Below, piece after piece: positions 15,255 through 23,251 of a DNA stretch of 35,090 bases. Source of the DNA: Nitrospinota bacterium (GTDB lineage Bacteria > Nitrospinota_A > UBA7883 > JACRGQ01); the NCBI GenBank assembly GCA_016217735.1, contig JACRGQ010000007.1, positions 1 to 35,090 of the forward strand. Reading direction: 5' to 3'. Numbering within the stretch: position 1 is the first letter of the stretch; each line of letters opens with the position of its first letter. The position numbers and the translations under genes are program-made. The notes under the pieces were generated by a model, which saw nothing but the letters and a program-made list of their open reading frames with translations, did no database searches and was not told the origin of the DNA.

Positions 15255-16256
15255 TCAGCCCACTATTTTTACCGCTTCGCCGCACGATAGGCAATGTCCC
15301 TTTTTCACGCCGGTCACCGACACGGCGTAGCCGTGCCGTTCGATGAGCATGTGGCCGCAGAAGGGGCAGAGGCTGTGGCTGAACTCCTCCACGTCGGCGT
15401 TGCCGATGAAAACGTATTTGAGGTGTTGCTTGGCTATCCGCGCGGCGCGGACCAGCGTCTCCACCGGCGTGGCGGGGATATCCAATTTGTACATGGGATA
15501 GTACCGGGAGAAGTGCAGCGGCATGAACGGGTCGACGGAGGCGATAAAGCGGGCCAGCTTTTCAAAATCCCCGTCGGCGTCGTTGAGCGTGGGGATGACC
15601 AAATTGGTGATCTCGATGTGGGCTTTGCCGGCGGTGGCCGCCACGTTGCGCAGGACGGGGGGGAGCCACCCCTTGCATATGTGCCGGTAGAAGGTTTCGT
15701 TCATCGATTTGATGTCGATGTTGAGCGCGTCGATAAGCGGCAGCAGTTCGTCATACGGTTCCGGCTGCAAGTGCCCGTTGCTCACCAGCACGTTCACCAT
15801 TCCCGCCTCTTTCACGGCGCGGCAGGCGTCCAGCAGGTATTCGTACCACATCAGCGGCTCGGTGTAGGTGTAGGCCACTCCCACGCCGCCGCTCTCCTTC
15901 GCGGCGCGCACCAGCTCTTCCGGACTCAGGTAGCGGGTGGGGGCGGATTGCTGGCTGATCTGGTAATTCTGGCAAAAGCGGCAGCCGAAGTTGCAGGCGT
16001 TCGGCCCGGCGCTCAGTATCTCCGTGCCGGGATGGAAGTGGTAGAGCGGTTTTTTTTCCATCGGATCGAGGTTGAGCGACGTGGTGAGGCCGTAGGCGCT
16101 TGCGATCAGTTCGCCCCCTTCGTTTGTTTTCGCCATGCAGATGCCGGTTTTGCCCGGCTTCACGATGCAGTGGTGGGGGCAGAGGTGGCACGCGGCCGAC
16201 CCGTCCGGCCGTTTTTCCCAGTAGCGGGCCGTTACCCGCGGCGCGGCGGCGTTCAT
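15255..16256 (-). CDS. amrS: AmmeMemoRadiSam system radical SAM enzyme
   Basis: 333 residues. The radical SAM cluster motif is CNFGCRFCQNYQIS (CxxxCxxC). The N-terminus carries CHLCPHHCIVKPGKTGIC, a cysteine set typical of this PflA-like subgroup, and the C-terminus has a CPFCG...HCLSCG pair that could bind zinc or iron. The protein resembles pyruvate-formate-lyase activating enzymes but belongs with AMMECR1 and Memo partners. In this window only AMMECR1 is adjacent, and its stop overlaps this start by four bases (ATGA). No Memo gene is seen. Its substrate is not established. Confidence 0.9.
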   Translation of the reverse strand: MNAAAPRVTARYWEKRPDGSAACHLCPHHCIVKPGKTGICMAKTNEGGELIASAYGLTTSLNLDPMEKKPLYHFHPGTEILSAGPNACNFGCRFCQNYQISQQSAPTRYLSPEELVRAAKESGGVGVAYTYTEPLMWYEYLLDACRAVKEAGMVNVLVSNGHLQPEPYDELLPLIDALNIDIKSMNETFYRHICKGWLPPVLRNVAATAGKAHIEITNLVIPTLNDADGDFEKLARFIASVDPFMPLHFSRYYPMYKLDIPATPVETLVRAARIAKQHLKYVFIGNADVEEFSHSLCPFCGHMLIERHGYAVSVTGVKKGHCLSCGEAVKIVG

Positions 16257-16759
16257 TTGTGGCGCTCCACGGTGAAGCGTTGCAGGGTCACTTCCTCGTC
16301 CGGCCCGATGCCCGCCTTGCGGCGGCAGATGGCGATCTGCTCCCCCGCCGTATTCACCCCTTCGATGTCCGGCAGCAGCAGCCCGCGCCGCCGCCCGGCG
16401 CGGACGATGACGCCGTAGCGTTTCGGGTCGAGCGCTTCCGGCCCGGCGGCCGGCTCCGGCGGGGAGAGCACGTCGACGCTGATGTCGAGCGCGGCCAGCT
16501 CATCCGGCGATACCGGCGGGAAGCGCGGGTCGCGCGTACTGGCGGCGATGGCGTTATCGATGATCTCGCGGGCGAGGTTTTCATGCACCGGCTCGATGGT
16601 GCCGATGCAGCCGCGCAAGTCGCCCGCTTTTTTCAGGGAGACGAACGCGCCGGCCTTAAGCGCCATATTCTCCGGCACGGGATCGGGCGGAGCCGGTTTA
16701 CGCCCGGTGCGGATGTATTCCTCAATGGTCTGTTTTGCCAGCGCGGCGTATGGATGCAT
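16253..16759 (-). CDS. amrA: AMMECR1 domain protein
   Basis: 168 residues. The ATG at 16759 is preceded by a near-perfect GGAGGTGACC; an upstream in-frame GTG at 16765 is part of the SD and is rejected. The core motif GAFVSLKKAGDLRGCIGTIEP (split over LRGCIG) and TRDPRFPPVSPDEL are diagnostic of AMMECR1. The conserved Cys of LRGCIG is present. It is the partner gene of the AmrS radical SAM enzyme, overlapping its start, and this pair with rubredoxin and RidA forms one operon. Confidence 0.9.
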   Translation of the reverse strand: MHPYAALAKQTIEEYIRTGRKPAPPDPVPENMALKAGAFVSLKKAGDLRGCIGTIEPVHENLAREIIDNAIAASTRDPRFPPVSPDELAALDISVDVLSPPEPAAGPEALDPKRYGVIVRAGRRRGLLLPDIEGVNTAGEQIAICRRKAGIGPDEEVTLQRFTVERHK

Positions 16760-16870
16760 GGTCACCTCCGGGGATGCCGCCGGATGTTAAAAGACCGGCG
16801 GAAGAGACCGTTCTCTCATTTCAGAATAGCACAGGGGCGGCGCTATGGCGCGGCAAAGCCTTATTGGGCA

Positions 16871-16993
16871 GTGCCTCAGTTTGAAATTAATGTTGGAATG
16901 GAGTACGAGATTGCTTCGCTAACGCTCGCAATGACAGTAATTTGTCATTGCGAGGCCATCGAAGATGGCCGCGGCAATCTCAAACTGAGGCAC
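16871..16993. repeat. MITE-like palindromic element with 14-bp terminal inverted repeats
   Basis: Perfect 14-base terminal inverted repeats, GTGCCTCAGTTTGA at 16871-16884 and its complement at 16980-16993. Inside are GAGATTGC/GCAATCTC (16907-16914 and 16974-16981) and a 10-bp hairpin CGCAATGACA-GTAATT-TGTCATTGCG (16927-16952). No ORF. It sits five bases after the dsbD stop and about 110 bases before amrA, with both genes on the minus strand, so it may terminate dsbD or be a non-autonomous mobile element. Its left end is related to blocks at 10364 and 34203. Confidence 0.8.
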
Positions 16994-16997
16994 CGCC

Positions 16998-18833
16998 TTA
17001 TTGTCCGGCGGGTGCGGGCCGTAATGAGCCGCTAAAGACCGCGGCGTAGGCATTTTCCAATCTTTTCAAAAACTCGTCGGCGTTGATGAAGCCGGTGAAG
17101 CGGTCTTTCTCCAGCCCGTCCGGCCCGATCAGGATGACGGTGGGTACCCCCAGCACGTTGTACTCTTTTTTAGCGGCTAGTTCATCCGGCTCCACGGTGG
17201 TCAAGTCGACCGCGAAGGCGTCGAACGTCCCGTTCTTCGCCCGTACCCGATCGTCGGCGAAGGTGAAGCTCTTCAGTTCGCGGCAGGGGACGCACCAGTC
17301 GGCGGTGAAATCCAAAAGCACCGGGCGGCCCGCCGCCGCGGCCTTTGCCACCGCTTCTTTGCTGTAGGGCTTGAACGTTATTCCCTCTTTCGCCGGATGG
17401 GAAGAGGGGATGAGGAAAAATCCCGCCGCAATGAGGGCGAACCCGATGCCGAAGCGGAAGAAGGAAAAAACCGCCCCGCCCGTTCCTTTGCCGGCCCAGA
17501 GGAGATATATGCCCCCCGCCGCCGCCACGCCCGCCCCCAGCCAGCCGTAAAGAATCCCGTTGGGGATAAGCGGCCGGGCGAAATACAACGCCATGCCGAG
17601 AAGGACGACGCCGAACATTTTGCGCACCCAGACCATCCATACGCCGCTGCGGGGGAGCTTTTGCAGCGAGCCGCTGAAGATGGCCAGGAAGACGAACGGC
17701 GTGCCGAGGCCGAGCGCCAGCGTGAAGAAAAGGGTGAAGCCGAGCAGCGGGTCTTGCCGCTCGCCCACGAAGGTGAGCAGGCCGATGACGAACGGCCCCA
17801 CGCACGGCGCCGCCATGATGCCGACCGTCAGCCCCATCACGAAGGTGCCGAGGAATCCCCCGTAGATTTTGCACGCAAATTCCATGAGGACGGCCGGAAC
17901 CACGATCTCGAACGCGCCGAACATCGAAGCGGCGAGCAGCAGCATCACTCCCACGAGCAGGATCACCACCAACGGGTTTTGCATCAACTGCCCGAAGAGC
18001 GAGCCGGTGAGCGCCGCCGCCACCCCCAGCGCGGAGTACATCAGCGCCATGCCAAGCAGGTATACCAACGCGTGGGCCACGGTGTGGCCGCGCGAGCGGC
18101 CGGTGGCCGCGCCGAAAAAGCCGATGGTGACCGGGATGAGCGGGTAGACGCAGGGAGTGAGGGTAAGCCCCAGTCCGCCCAAAAAGACCAGCAGCAGCGC
18201 CATCGGCCCCAAGCCGCCCTTCAACGCGTCGAGCGCCGGGGTGGATGTCCCCGCCGCGTGCGCCGCATGGCGGGAAAACAGCTCCGGCTCCAGCGGTTTA
18301 CCGTCCGTTCCCAGCGCGAGCGGAACGGTGATGTCGGTTTCCACCGGGATCATGCAGGCGAAGTCGGTGCAGGCCTGGTATTGCAGGCGCGCGGTGATGG
18401 CAAGCGGCTCCTTGGCCCCCTCGGTAAAGCTGATGGAGGCGGCGATGTAGACGGTTTTTTCGTACACGCTGAGCGGCTCTTTGGCGAACTTGAATTTTTT
18501 CAGGATGGGATCGGGGAAGGTTACGCGCCCCACCGTCACCGCCGGGTCGCTCGCGAAAAAAATGACCGTGGTGGGGATGAGCGCCGGCTCCAGCGGTTTT
18601 GCGCTGTTGATGTGGAATCCTTCTTTAATGGCCAGTTCCAGCAGCACGGGGTAGCTGTTGCCCGTCGCGAATTTCGTTTGGGGCAGGACCAGGCGCGGGG
18701 CGACGGGCAACTCGGCGGCCTTCGGGGCGGCGGCCTCGGCGCCAAACGCGGAAAAGGCGTCGGCGGCCCATGCGGGTGCGGCCGGCGCAAGCGGAATGAG
18801 CATTGCTAGCAGGATGGCAAGGTGTTTTTTCAT
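16998..18833 (-). CDS. dsbD: Thiol:disulfide interchange protein DsbD
   Basis: 611 residues, full length for the family. A signal peptide (about 1-23) leads to the periplasmic alpha domain (about 30-190) with its redox pair in YQACTDFACMIP. The membrane core of about eight helices (about 205-470) carries the conserved Cys-Pro motifs LTLTPCVYPLIPVTIGFFGA and GIMAAPCVGPFVIGLL. The C-terminal periplasmic thioredoxin-like gamma domain has LDFTADWCVPCRELKSF with the active CVPC. All three Cys pairs needed to pass electrons from cytoplasmic thioredoxin to the periplasm are present. It may serve cytochrome c maturation or disulfide repair; no ccm genes are near. No SD is clear before the ATG at 18833. 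Confidence 0.95.
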   Translation of the reverse strand: MKKHLAILLAMLIPLAPAAPAWAADAFSAFGAEAAAPKAAELPVAPRLVLPQTKFATGNSYPVLLELAIKEGFHINSAKPLEPALIPTTVIFFASDPAVTVGRVTFPDPILKKFKFAKEPLSVYEKTVYIAASISFTEGAKEPLAITARLQYQACTDFACMIPVETDITVPLALGTDGKPLEPELFSRHAAHAAGTSTPALDALKGGLGPMALLLVFLGGLGLTLTPCVYPLIPVTIGFFGAATGRSRGHTVAHALVYLLGMALMYSALGVAAALTGSLFGQLMQNPLVVILLVGVMLLLAASMFGAFEIVVPAVLMEFACKIYGGFLGTFVMGLTVGIMAAPCVGPFVIGLLTFVGERQDPLLGFTLFFTLALGLGTPFVFLAIFSGSLQKLPRSGVWMVWVRKMFGVVLLGMALYFARPLIPNGILYGWLGAGVAAAGGIYLLWAGKGTGGAVFSFFRFGIGFALIAAGFFLIPSSHPAKEGITFKPYSKEAVAKAAAAGRPVLLDFTADWCVPCRELKSFTFADDRVRAKNGTFDAFAVDLTTVEPDELAAKKEYNVLGVPTVILIGPDGLEKDRFTGFINADEFLKRLENAYAAVFSGSLRPAPAGQ

Positions 18834-19016
18834 AAGCGGTAAGTGTAGCGGATGCGGCGGGCGTTGTCATCCTGAGCGCGGGGTTTCTCCCGGTAGATGC
18901 GACAGCGGCCTACTTATAAAAGAGCAGGGCGCAAAAAACACTTTTTTTGGCGTGATGCAATGTGTAATGGGATAGCATAGGAGCAATTTTAATAACAGCG
19001 GGGGAGGCTACGGAAA

Positions 19017-19994
19017 ATGGGCGATACGTGCAAATATCTGTTCCGCGATAACACGCCGTGCGCGGAACCCGTCCATCCCGGTTCCGGCGTATGTTTCTGG
19101 CACGATCCGAAGGCGGATAAAACAGGCCCGGAGATAAAAGCGCTGATCGAGGCAAAACACAAGCGCGGCGACAAGCTGGAAGGGGTCGTGCTCAAGGACG
19201 CCCAACTGGAGCAGGTTAAGCTTTCACGGGCAAACCTCTACGCCGCGAATTTCAAATGGGCGAATCTCAAAAACGCCCATTTGTATGGCGCGGACCTGAC
19301 CCATGCCGCGCTGTTTAAAACCGCGCTGGACGGCGCGAACATGAAAGAGGCGAAGCTGCGGGACGCCGAACTGCTGGGCGCGACGCTGGAATATACAAAG
19401 CTGGACTTCATCGGTTTCGGCGGCGAAGACGGGTATACGGTGAAAAACGAGACCGAAGGGGAAGCGCACGAAAAAAGGGGCGAGACCGATCAGGCCCACG
19501 CGAAATATTTCGAGGCCGAGGAGATATACCGCGCCATCAAGCTCAACCTGAAAAACAGGGGGATGGGTTTCGAGGCCGGCGAATATTTTTTCAAGGAAAT
19601 GGTGATGATCCGGAAACAGATACCGTTCTATTCGTTCAACCGGTTCTGGTCGAAGCTCATGAGCGTCTCCACCGGATACGGGGAAAAGCCCCACCGGATC
19701 ATCGGATTTTCGGTGGCGTACATGTTCCTGTGCGCCGCGATTTTCAGCTTTATCGGGATACATCACGCATCGGGAAATTTTTTCCGGTATTCATCGAACG
19801 CCACGGCGGCCGAAAATCTGCGGGTGTTTTACGATGCGCTGTATTACAGCGTGGTGACGTTCACAACGCTTGGATACGGCGATTTCACGCCCGTCGGCAT
19901 CGGGAAAATGATCGCCATCGTCGAGGCGTATTCAGGGGCGTTTTGCATTTCGCTGTTCAGCATCTCCACCTATAAGAGGTACATGGACAGGTAA
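19017..19994 (+). CDS. Pentapeptide-repeat protein with C-terminal K+ channel domain
   Basis: 325 residues. The N-terminus contains MGDTCKYLFRDNTPC and CFWHDPKAD, a Cys/His cluster that may bind zinc (C5, C15, C27 and H30 as counted by eye). Residues about 55-135 are pentapeptide repeats, A(N/D)LXX units such as SRANLYAANFKWANLKNAHL. A charged helical linker follows (about 140-220), then a two-helix ion channel: TM near 230-255, pore TTLGYGDFTP with the GYG potassium filter, TM near 300-320. The filter means it probably conducts K+, and the repeat part likely senses or anchors. GGGGGAGG lies nine bases before the ATG. The gene is alone on its strand and ends before the hairpin at 20006. Confidence 0.85.
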   Translation: MGDTCKYLFRDNTPCAEPVHPGSGVCFWHDPKADKTGPEIKALIEAKHKRGDKLEGVVLKDAQLEQVKLSRANLYAANFKWANLKNAHLYGADLTHAALFKTALDGANMKEAKLRDAELLGATLEYTKLDFIGFGGEDGYTVKNETEGEAHEKRGETDQAHAKYFEAEEIYRAIKLNLKNRGMGFEAGEYFFKEMVMIRKQIPFYSFNRFWSKLMSVSTGYGEKPHRIIGFSVAYMFLCAAIFSFIGIHHASGNFFRYSSNATAAENLRVFYDALYYSVVTFTTLGYGDFTPVGIGKMIAIVEAYSGAFCISLFSISTYKRYMDR

Positions 19995-20005
19995 TCCGTT
20001 TTTTG

Positions 20006-20035
20006 GGTGGGTACACAATTTATTGTGTACCCACC
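20006..20035. repeat. Hairpin element at convergent junction (member C)
   Basis: A perfect 13-bp stem, GGTGGGTACACAA/TTGTGTACCCACC, with a TTTA loop, between the convergent channel gene and cbpB (whose stop is at 20039). The arms match the pattern of the outer hairpin of member D at 26335 (GGTGGGTACCCC, ATTTATT, GGGTAC), but with a different stem that remains paired. A run of six T's precedes it on the plus strand. Confidence 0.75.
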
Positions 20036-20038
20036 ATA

Positions 20039-21457
20039 TCACAGCATAAGCGTGTCGAACGTGGTGCGGGCGCCTTTGTCCCATCCGTCCCACAGGTAAT
20101 CGTTATCCTTGCCGTCGGCGATGGCGCGCAGGGCGTACCGCGTCTGTTCCTCATAGAACTCGCAAAAGGAGCCGGTGGCTTTCATGCCGCCGTTCGCCTC
20201 GTGCGCTTCGGCGGGGCAGGGCGAGCCGCAGAAATGGCGGATGGCGCACTTGCCGCACGCTTTTATATCCTCCACCTTGCGTTCGGTCACCATTTTGAAC
20301 GCTTCGCTTTCCAGCACGGCGTCGACGCCATCCTTGAAAAGATTGCCGCCGTTGAACCGGGCCAGCCCGACAAATTCGCTGCACGGAAACAGATCGCCGT
20401 TCGGCGCCAGCGCGAAAAACGCGCGTCCGCCGCCGCAGGGGGAGATGTCGCACATCAGCCGCCGGGCGGTGGGGGCCAGAATACTTATCAGGATGTTGGC
20501 GAAATTCGCCACCACCAGCTTGCGCCCGGTCTTTTTGTACAGTTCGTGCGAGCGGTCCAACGCCGCGAGGAAATGCCGCGCCGAGGGTACATCGGCCGGC
20601 TTCACCGCCAGCGAGGGGGGCAGCGTGCAGCGCACGATGTTCAGCAGGCAGTTGGGGACGTGCCGCGCATGGAGGTAATCCACCATGCTGGAGAGGTGGC
20701 GCATGTTCCCGCTGGTGATGGTGCAGATGACGCTGAAGCCGTGATAGCCTTTCAGCTTTTCGATGGTCTCTTCGACTTTTGCGAAAACCCCTTTGCCGGT
20801 CCAGTTGGTCCGCGTTTTATCGGCGATGGCGGCGGTGTGGCCGTCCAGCGAAAGCCCGATGCTGACGTCCCGCGCGGTGAGGAAGGCTGTGGCTTCGTCA
20901 TCCAGCAGCGTGGCGTTGGTCTGTATGCCGAACTGGAAATCATCCCGGTACTTTTCGATGCCGCGGAACACCGCCTCGCGGTTCAGCATCGGCTCGGCGC
21001 CGTGGAAGATGATTTGCGGCAGGCGGCCTTTGGGCATGGTTTTGCGGAAATGGGTTTTCAGTTTCGCCAGCGCGGCGAGAAGCTCCTTCTCCGTCATGTG
21101 CCGCCCGTTTTTCCGCATGTCGCCCGGTATGTAGCAGTAGGCGCAGTTCAGGTTGCACTGCTCGGTGGAATTGAAATAGACGGCGGTCGGCTTCAGCCCG
21201 AACCGGAGCATGTTCATCTCATCGGCGAACTTCTTGCTTTTCTTTTTGTAGCCGGAGATGAACCGGGAGCTGGTAAGCGTATCGGCCAGCTTCTCTTTTT
21301 TCACCAGCGACCAGAACGCCGTATCCGGGTCGATCAGGCCGATGTACTCTTTGTGGCCGATGTCTATCGGCACGATGGAGGGGCCGGTGCCGCTGTTGAA
21401 ATAGAGGCCCCGCGAGGGGGCCTCCGCCACGGTGGCCTGCTTACGCGCCGCTGCCAT
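20039..21457 (-). CDS. cbpB: CbpB-type radical SAM/SPASM peptide maturase
   Basis: 472 residues. The radical SAM motif is CNLNCAYCYIPGDM near residue 120. The C-terminal SPASM region (about 345-440) has a spread of cysteines, CDISPCGGG, LFPCSEF, CGKCAIRHFCGSPC and GSFCEF, for extra iron-sulfur clusters. It should modify the 38-residue peptide encoded just upstream. The ATG at 21457 overlaps the cbpA stop (TGATG) and has AAAAGG in reach; a GTG three bases earlier is in frame. The gene pair and its cobalamin riboswitch match the CbpA/CbpB system that I know from family annotation; the chemistry and biological role of the product are not known to me. Expression is controlled through the riboswitch entry. 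Confidence 0.85.
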   Translation of the reverse strand: MAAARKQATVAEAPSRGLYFNSGTGPSIVPIDIGHKEYIGLIDPDTAFWSLVKKEKLADTLTSSRFISGYKKKSKKFADEMNMLRFGLKPTAVYFNSTEQCNLNCAYCYIPGDMRKNGRHMTEKELLAALAKLKTHFRKTMPKGRLPQIIFHGAEPMLNREAVFRGIEKYRDDFQFGIQTNATLLDDEATAFLTARDVSIGLSLDGHTAAIADKTRTNWTGKGVFAKVEETIEKLKGYHGFSVICTITSGNMRHLSSMVDYLHARHVPNCLLNIVRCTLPPSLAVKPADVPSARHFLAALDRSHELYKKTGRKLVVANFANILISILAPTARRLMCDISPCGGGRAFFALAPNGDLFPCSEFVGLARFNGGNLFKDGVDAVLESEAFKMVTERKVEDIKACGKCAIRHFCGSPCPAEAHEANGGMKATGSFCEFYEEQTRYALRAIADGKDNDYLWDGWDKGARTTFDTLML

Positions 21458-21573
21458 CACTTGGCCTTTTTGCTCGCCGAGAGGATGTAGTGCGACAGGC
21501 CGGTGCCTTTGGGGTCGCAGCTTTTGCGGCTGGCGATGATGTCTTTCCTGGGGGTTGCGGTTTTCTTTTTCAT
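21457..21573 (-). CDS. cbpA: CbpA-like modified peptide precursor
   Basis: A 38-residue peptide, MKKKTATPRKDIIASRK, then SCDPKGTGLSHYILSASKKAK. It is basic with one Cys and a GTGLSHY core. The start at 21573 has AAAGGGA eight bases upstream; the longer frame to 21642 runs into the terminator hairpin and is not translated sequence. Its stop overlaps the cbpB start. Radical SAM maturases with SPASM domains act on such precursors, probably at the Cys or nearby residues of the DPKGTG core, but the modification site is a guess. Confidence 0.8.
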   Translation of the reverse strand: MKKKTATPRKDIIASRKSCDPKGTGLSHYILSASKKAK

Positions 21574-21603
21574 AGTTAAGTCCCTTTCCAAATCAAAAAA
21601 GCC

Positions 21604-21650
21604 AAAAAAAAAGGGTTCCGACAAGTTCCCCATGGAACTCATCGAAACCC
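21604..21650 (-). terminator. Intrinsic terminator, expression platform of the cobalamin riboswitch
   Basis: On the minus strand a 17-base arm (21650-21634) pairs with 21629-21613, with G-U wobbles and few mismatches, across a four-base loop, and is followed by nine T's (21612-21604). It ends 30 bases before the cbpA start and lies directly downstream of the riboswitch, so it should stop transcription when the ligand is bound. Confidence 0.85.
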
Positions 21651-21674
21651 TTTACCATACGGATTCCGCACCCA

Positions 21675-21905
21675 ACCTTGACTACAGCAGGCCTTCTGGC
21701 TTTCGGATCGTCCGCCCGGTTGCGGCCTTCCCGCCAGGGTGTGCCCCGGCAGTGACCGTCCGCTTTATTGCTAAAGCGGCCTGTGCAACCTTGCGTCCCC
21801 GATTACAGCGGCGGGACCGCCACGGATTTACACCGTGTTTCGAGATGCTGAAATCTACTGGCTATTCGGGGCGACTATATCCGCCACGGCGGCGCCTTGT
21901 CAATC
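21675..21905 (-). promoter_or_regulatory. Cobalamin (B12) riboswitch
   Basis: Reading the minus strand, the core motif GGTGTAAATCCGTGGCGG (from about 21842 down) is followed by TCCCGCCGCTGTAATC and, further on, AGCCAGAAGGCCTGC (about 21707-21693). These are the conserved B12-box pieces (GGTGxAAxTCC...GCxGTCCCGCxxCTGTxA and GCCAGAAG-CCTGC) in the right order. The edges are approximate. Family knowledge: such switches shut down expression when adenosylcobalamin is plentiful, so cbpA/cbpB should be expressed when B12 is scarce. Confidence 0.9.
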
Positions 21906-22105
21906 CCCATGCGGAATAAGGAAAATAGTGGGGTGCACAAAAAAATATAAGTATACTGGTGCGGTTGTGAAAATGGATTGTGGCCGGGAATGCCCATGCC
22001 GGGCGCTGTGGCATGCGGCGGCCTGGTGGAATTCGAGGACGTGAGTGAACCTTTCTTCCCTTCCTTACGTCAAATTATGTCTTGATGGATAATCGGAGGA
22101 ATACC

Positions 22106-23251
22106 GTGATAATAACGTACCGCGTCCGCCCCTGCCTGCCCGTGCGCCATTGGGGTTTGGGTGTTCTGCTGGCGGTGGCGCTTGCCGCCTGCTCGAAGGA
22201 CGCGCAGCAGAACCAGAAAAAGCAGATGCCGCCCGCGCCGGTCAAGGTGGCGGCCGCCGCCAGAAAAGACGTTCCCCTGCGGCTGGAGGTGGTGGGCTCG
22301 GTCGAGGCGTATGCCACCGTGTCGATTACGGCGCAGGTAAACGGCCAGATTGAAAAGATTCATTTCAAGGAGGGGGAGCACGTGGAGAAGGGGGCCAAGT
22401 TGGTCACCATCGATCCGCGCCCCTTCAAAGCGGCGGTGGCGCAGGCTGAGGCGGCGCTCGCCCGCGATACCGCCCAGATGGAGAACGCCCGGCGCGATGC
22501 GGGCCGGTACGAGGCGTTGGCGCGCGAAGGGGTGGTGCCGCGGCAGCAGGCCGACCAGTCCGCCACGGCGGCCGATGCGCTGGCGGCGGTGGCGGCGGCG
22601 GACAAAGCGGCGCTGGAAAATGCCCGGTTGCAACTCGCCTATTGCCACATTCATTCCCCCATCGACGGGCAGACCGGCGCGGTGCTGCTGGACGAGGGGA
22701 ATCTCATCAAGGCCAACGACAAGGCCATCGTCACCATTTTCCAGGTGAAGCCGGTCTACGTGTCGTTCACGGTGCCGCAGGCGCATCTGGCGCCGATCCG
22801 TTCCCACATGGCGGAGGGGCGGCTGAAAGTGACCGCCACCCCCGAAGGCGTCCGTGCGGCCGAAGGCGTTCTGGTTTTCATCGATAACGGCGTGGATCCC
22901 GCCACCGGGACGATCCGGCTGAAGGCATCGTTCCCGAACAGCGGCGGACGCCTCGTTCCCGGCCAGTTCGTGAACGTATCGCTGACGCTGACCACGGAAA
23001 AAGGGGCGTTGACCATTCCCTCCCACGCTGTCATGAACGGCCAAAAGGGGGAATACGTGTTTGTGGTGAAAGACGGCACGGCGGAGATGCGCCCCATCGC
23101 CGTCCGCCGCGCGTTCGGCGGCGACGTGTTGATTGAAAGCGGCCTGGAGGAGGGGGAAACCGTCGTCACGGACGGCCAGATACAGGTCATACCCGGCGGA
23201 CCCGTAAAGGTGGCGGGAAGCGGAGAGAAGGCGAAGGAAGAGCGTCGATGA
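22106..23251 (+). CDS. RND efflux pump periplasmic adaptor (membrane fusion protein), lipoprotein
   Basis: 381 residues from a GTG at 22106 with GGAGG six bases upstream; a frame open from 22082 (TTG/ATG) lacks an SD and adds only NRRNT-type residues. The signal region ends in GVLLAVALAACSKDAQQ, a lipobox with the lipidated Cys. The hairpin of helices and lipoyl halves follow: VNGQIEKIHFKEGEHVEKG and LQLAYCHIHSPIDGQTGAV, then the beta-barrel (GVDPATGTIRLKASFPN) and membrane-proximal part. It belongs with the AcrA/MdtA adaptors and works with the pump gene that overlaps its end (ATGA). No outer-membrane channel gene is in the window, so a shared TolC-like protein is probably used. Confidence 0.9.
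   Translation: MIITYRVRPCLPVRHWGLGVLLAVALAACSKDAQQNQKKQMPPAPVKVAAAARKDVPLRLEVVGSVEAYATVSITAQVNGQIEKIHFKEGEHVEKGAKLVTIDPRPFKAAVAQAEAALARDTAQMENARRDAGRYEALAREGVVPRQQADQSATAADALAAVAAADKAALENARLQLAYCHIHSPIDGQTGAVLLDEGNLIKANDKAIVTIFQVKPVYVSFTVPQAHLAPIRSHMAEGRLKVTATPEGVRAAEGVLVFIDNGVDPATGTIRLKASFPNSGGRLVPGQFVNVSLTLTTEKGALTIPSHAVMNGQKGEYVFVVKDGTAEMRPIAVRRAFGGDVLIESGLEEGETVVTDGQIQVIPGGPVKVAGSGEKAKEERR

Noticed and set aside
22082-22105. Earlier start of the RND adaptor (TTG/ATG)
   Set aside because: The GTG at 22106 has a perfectly spaced GGAGG and yields a clean lipoprotein signal.
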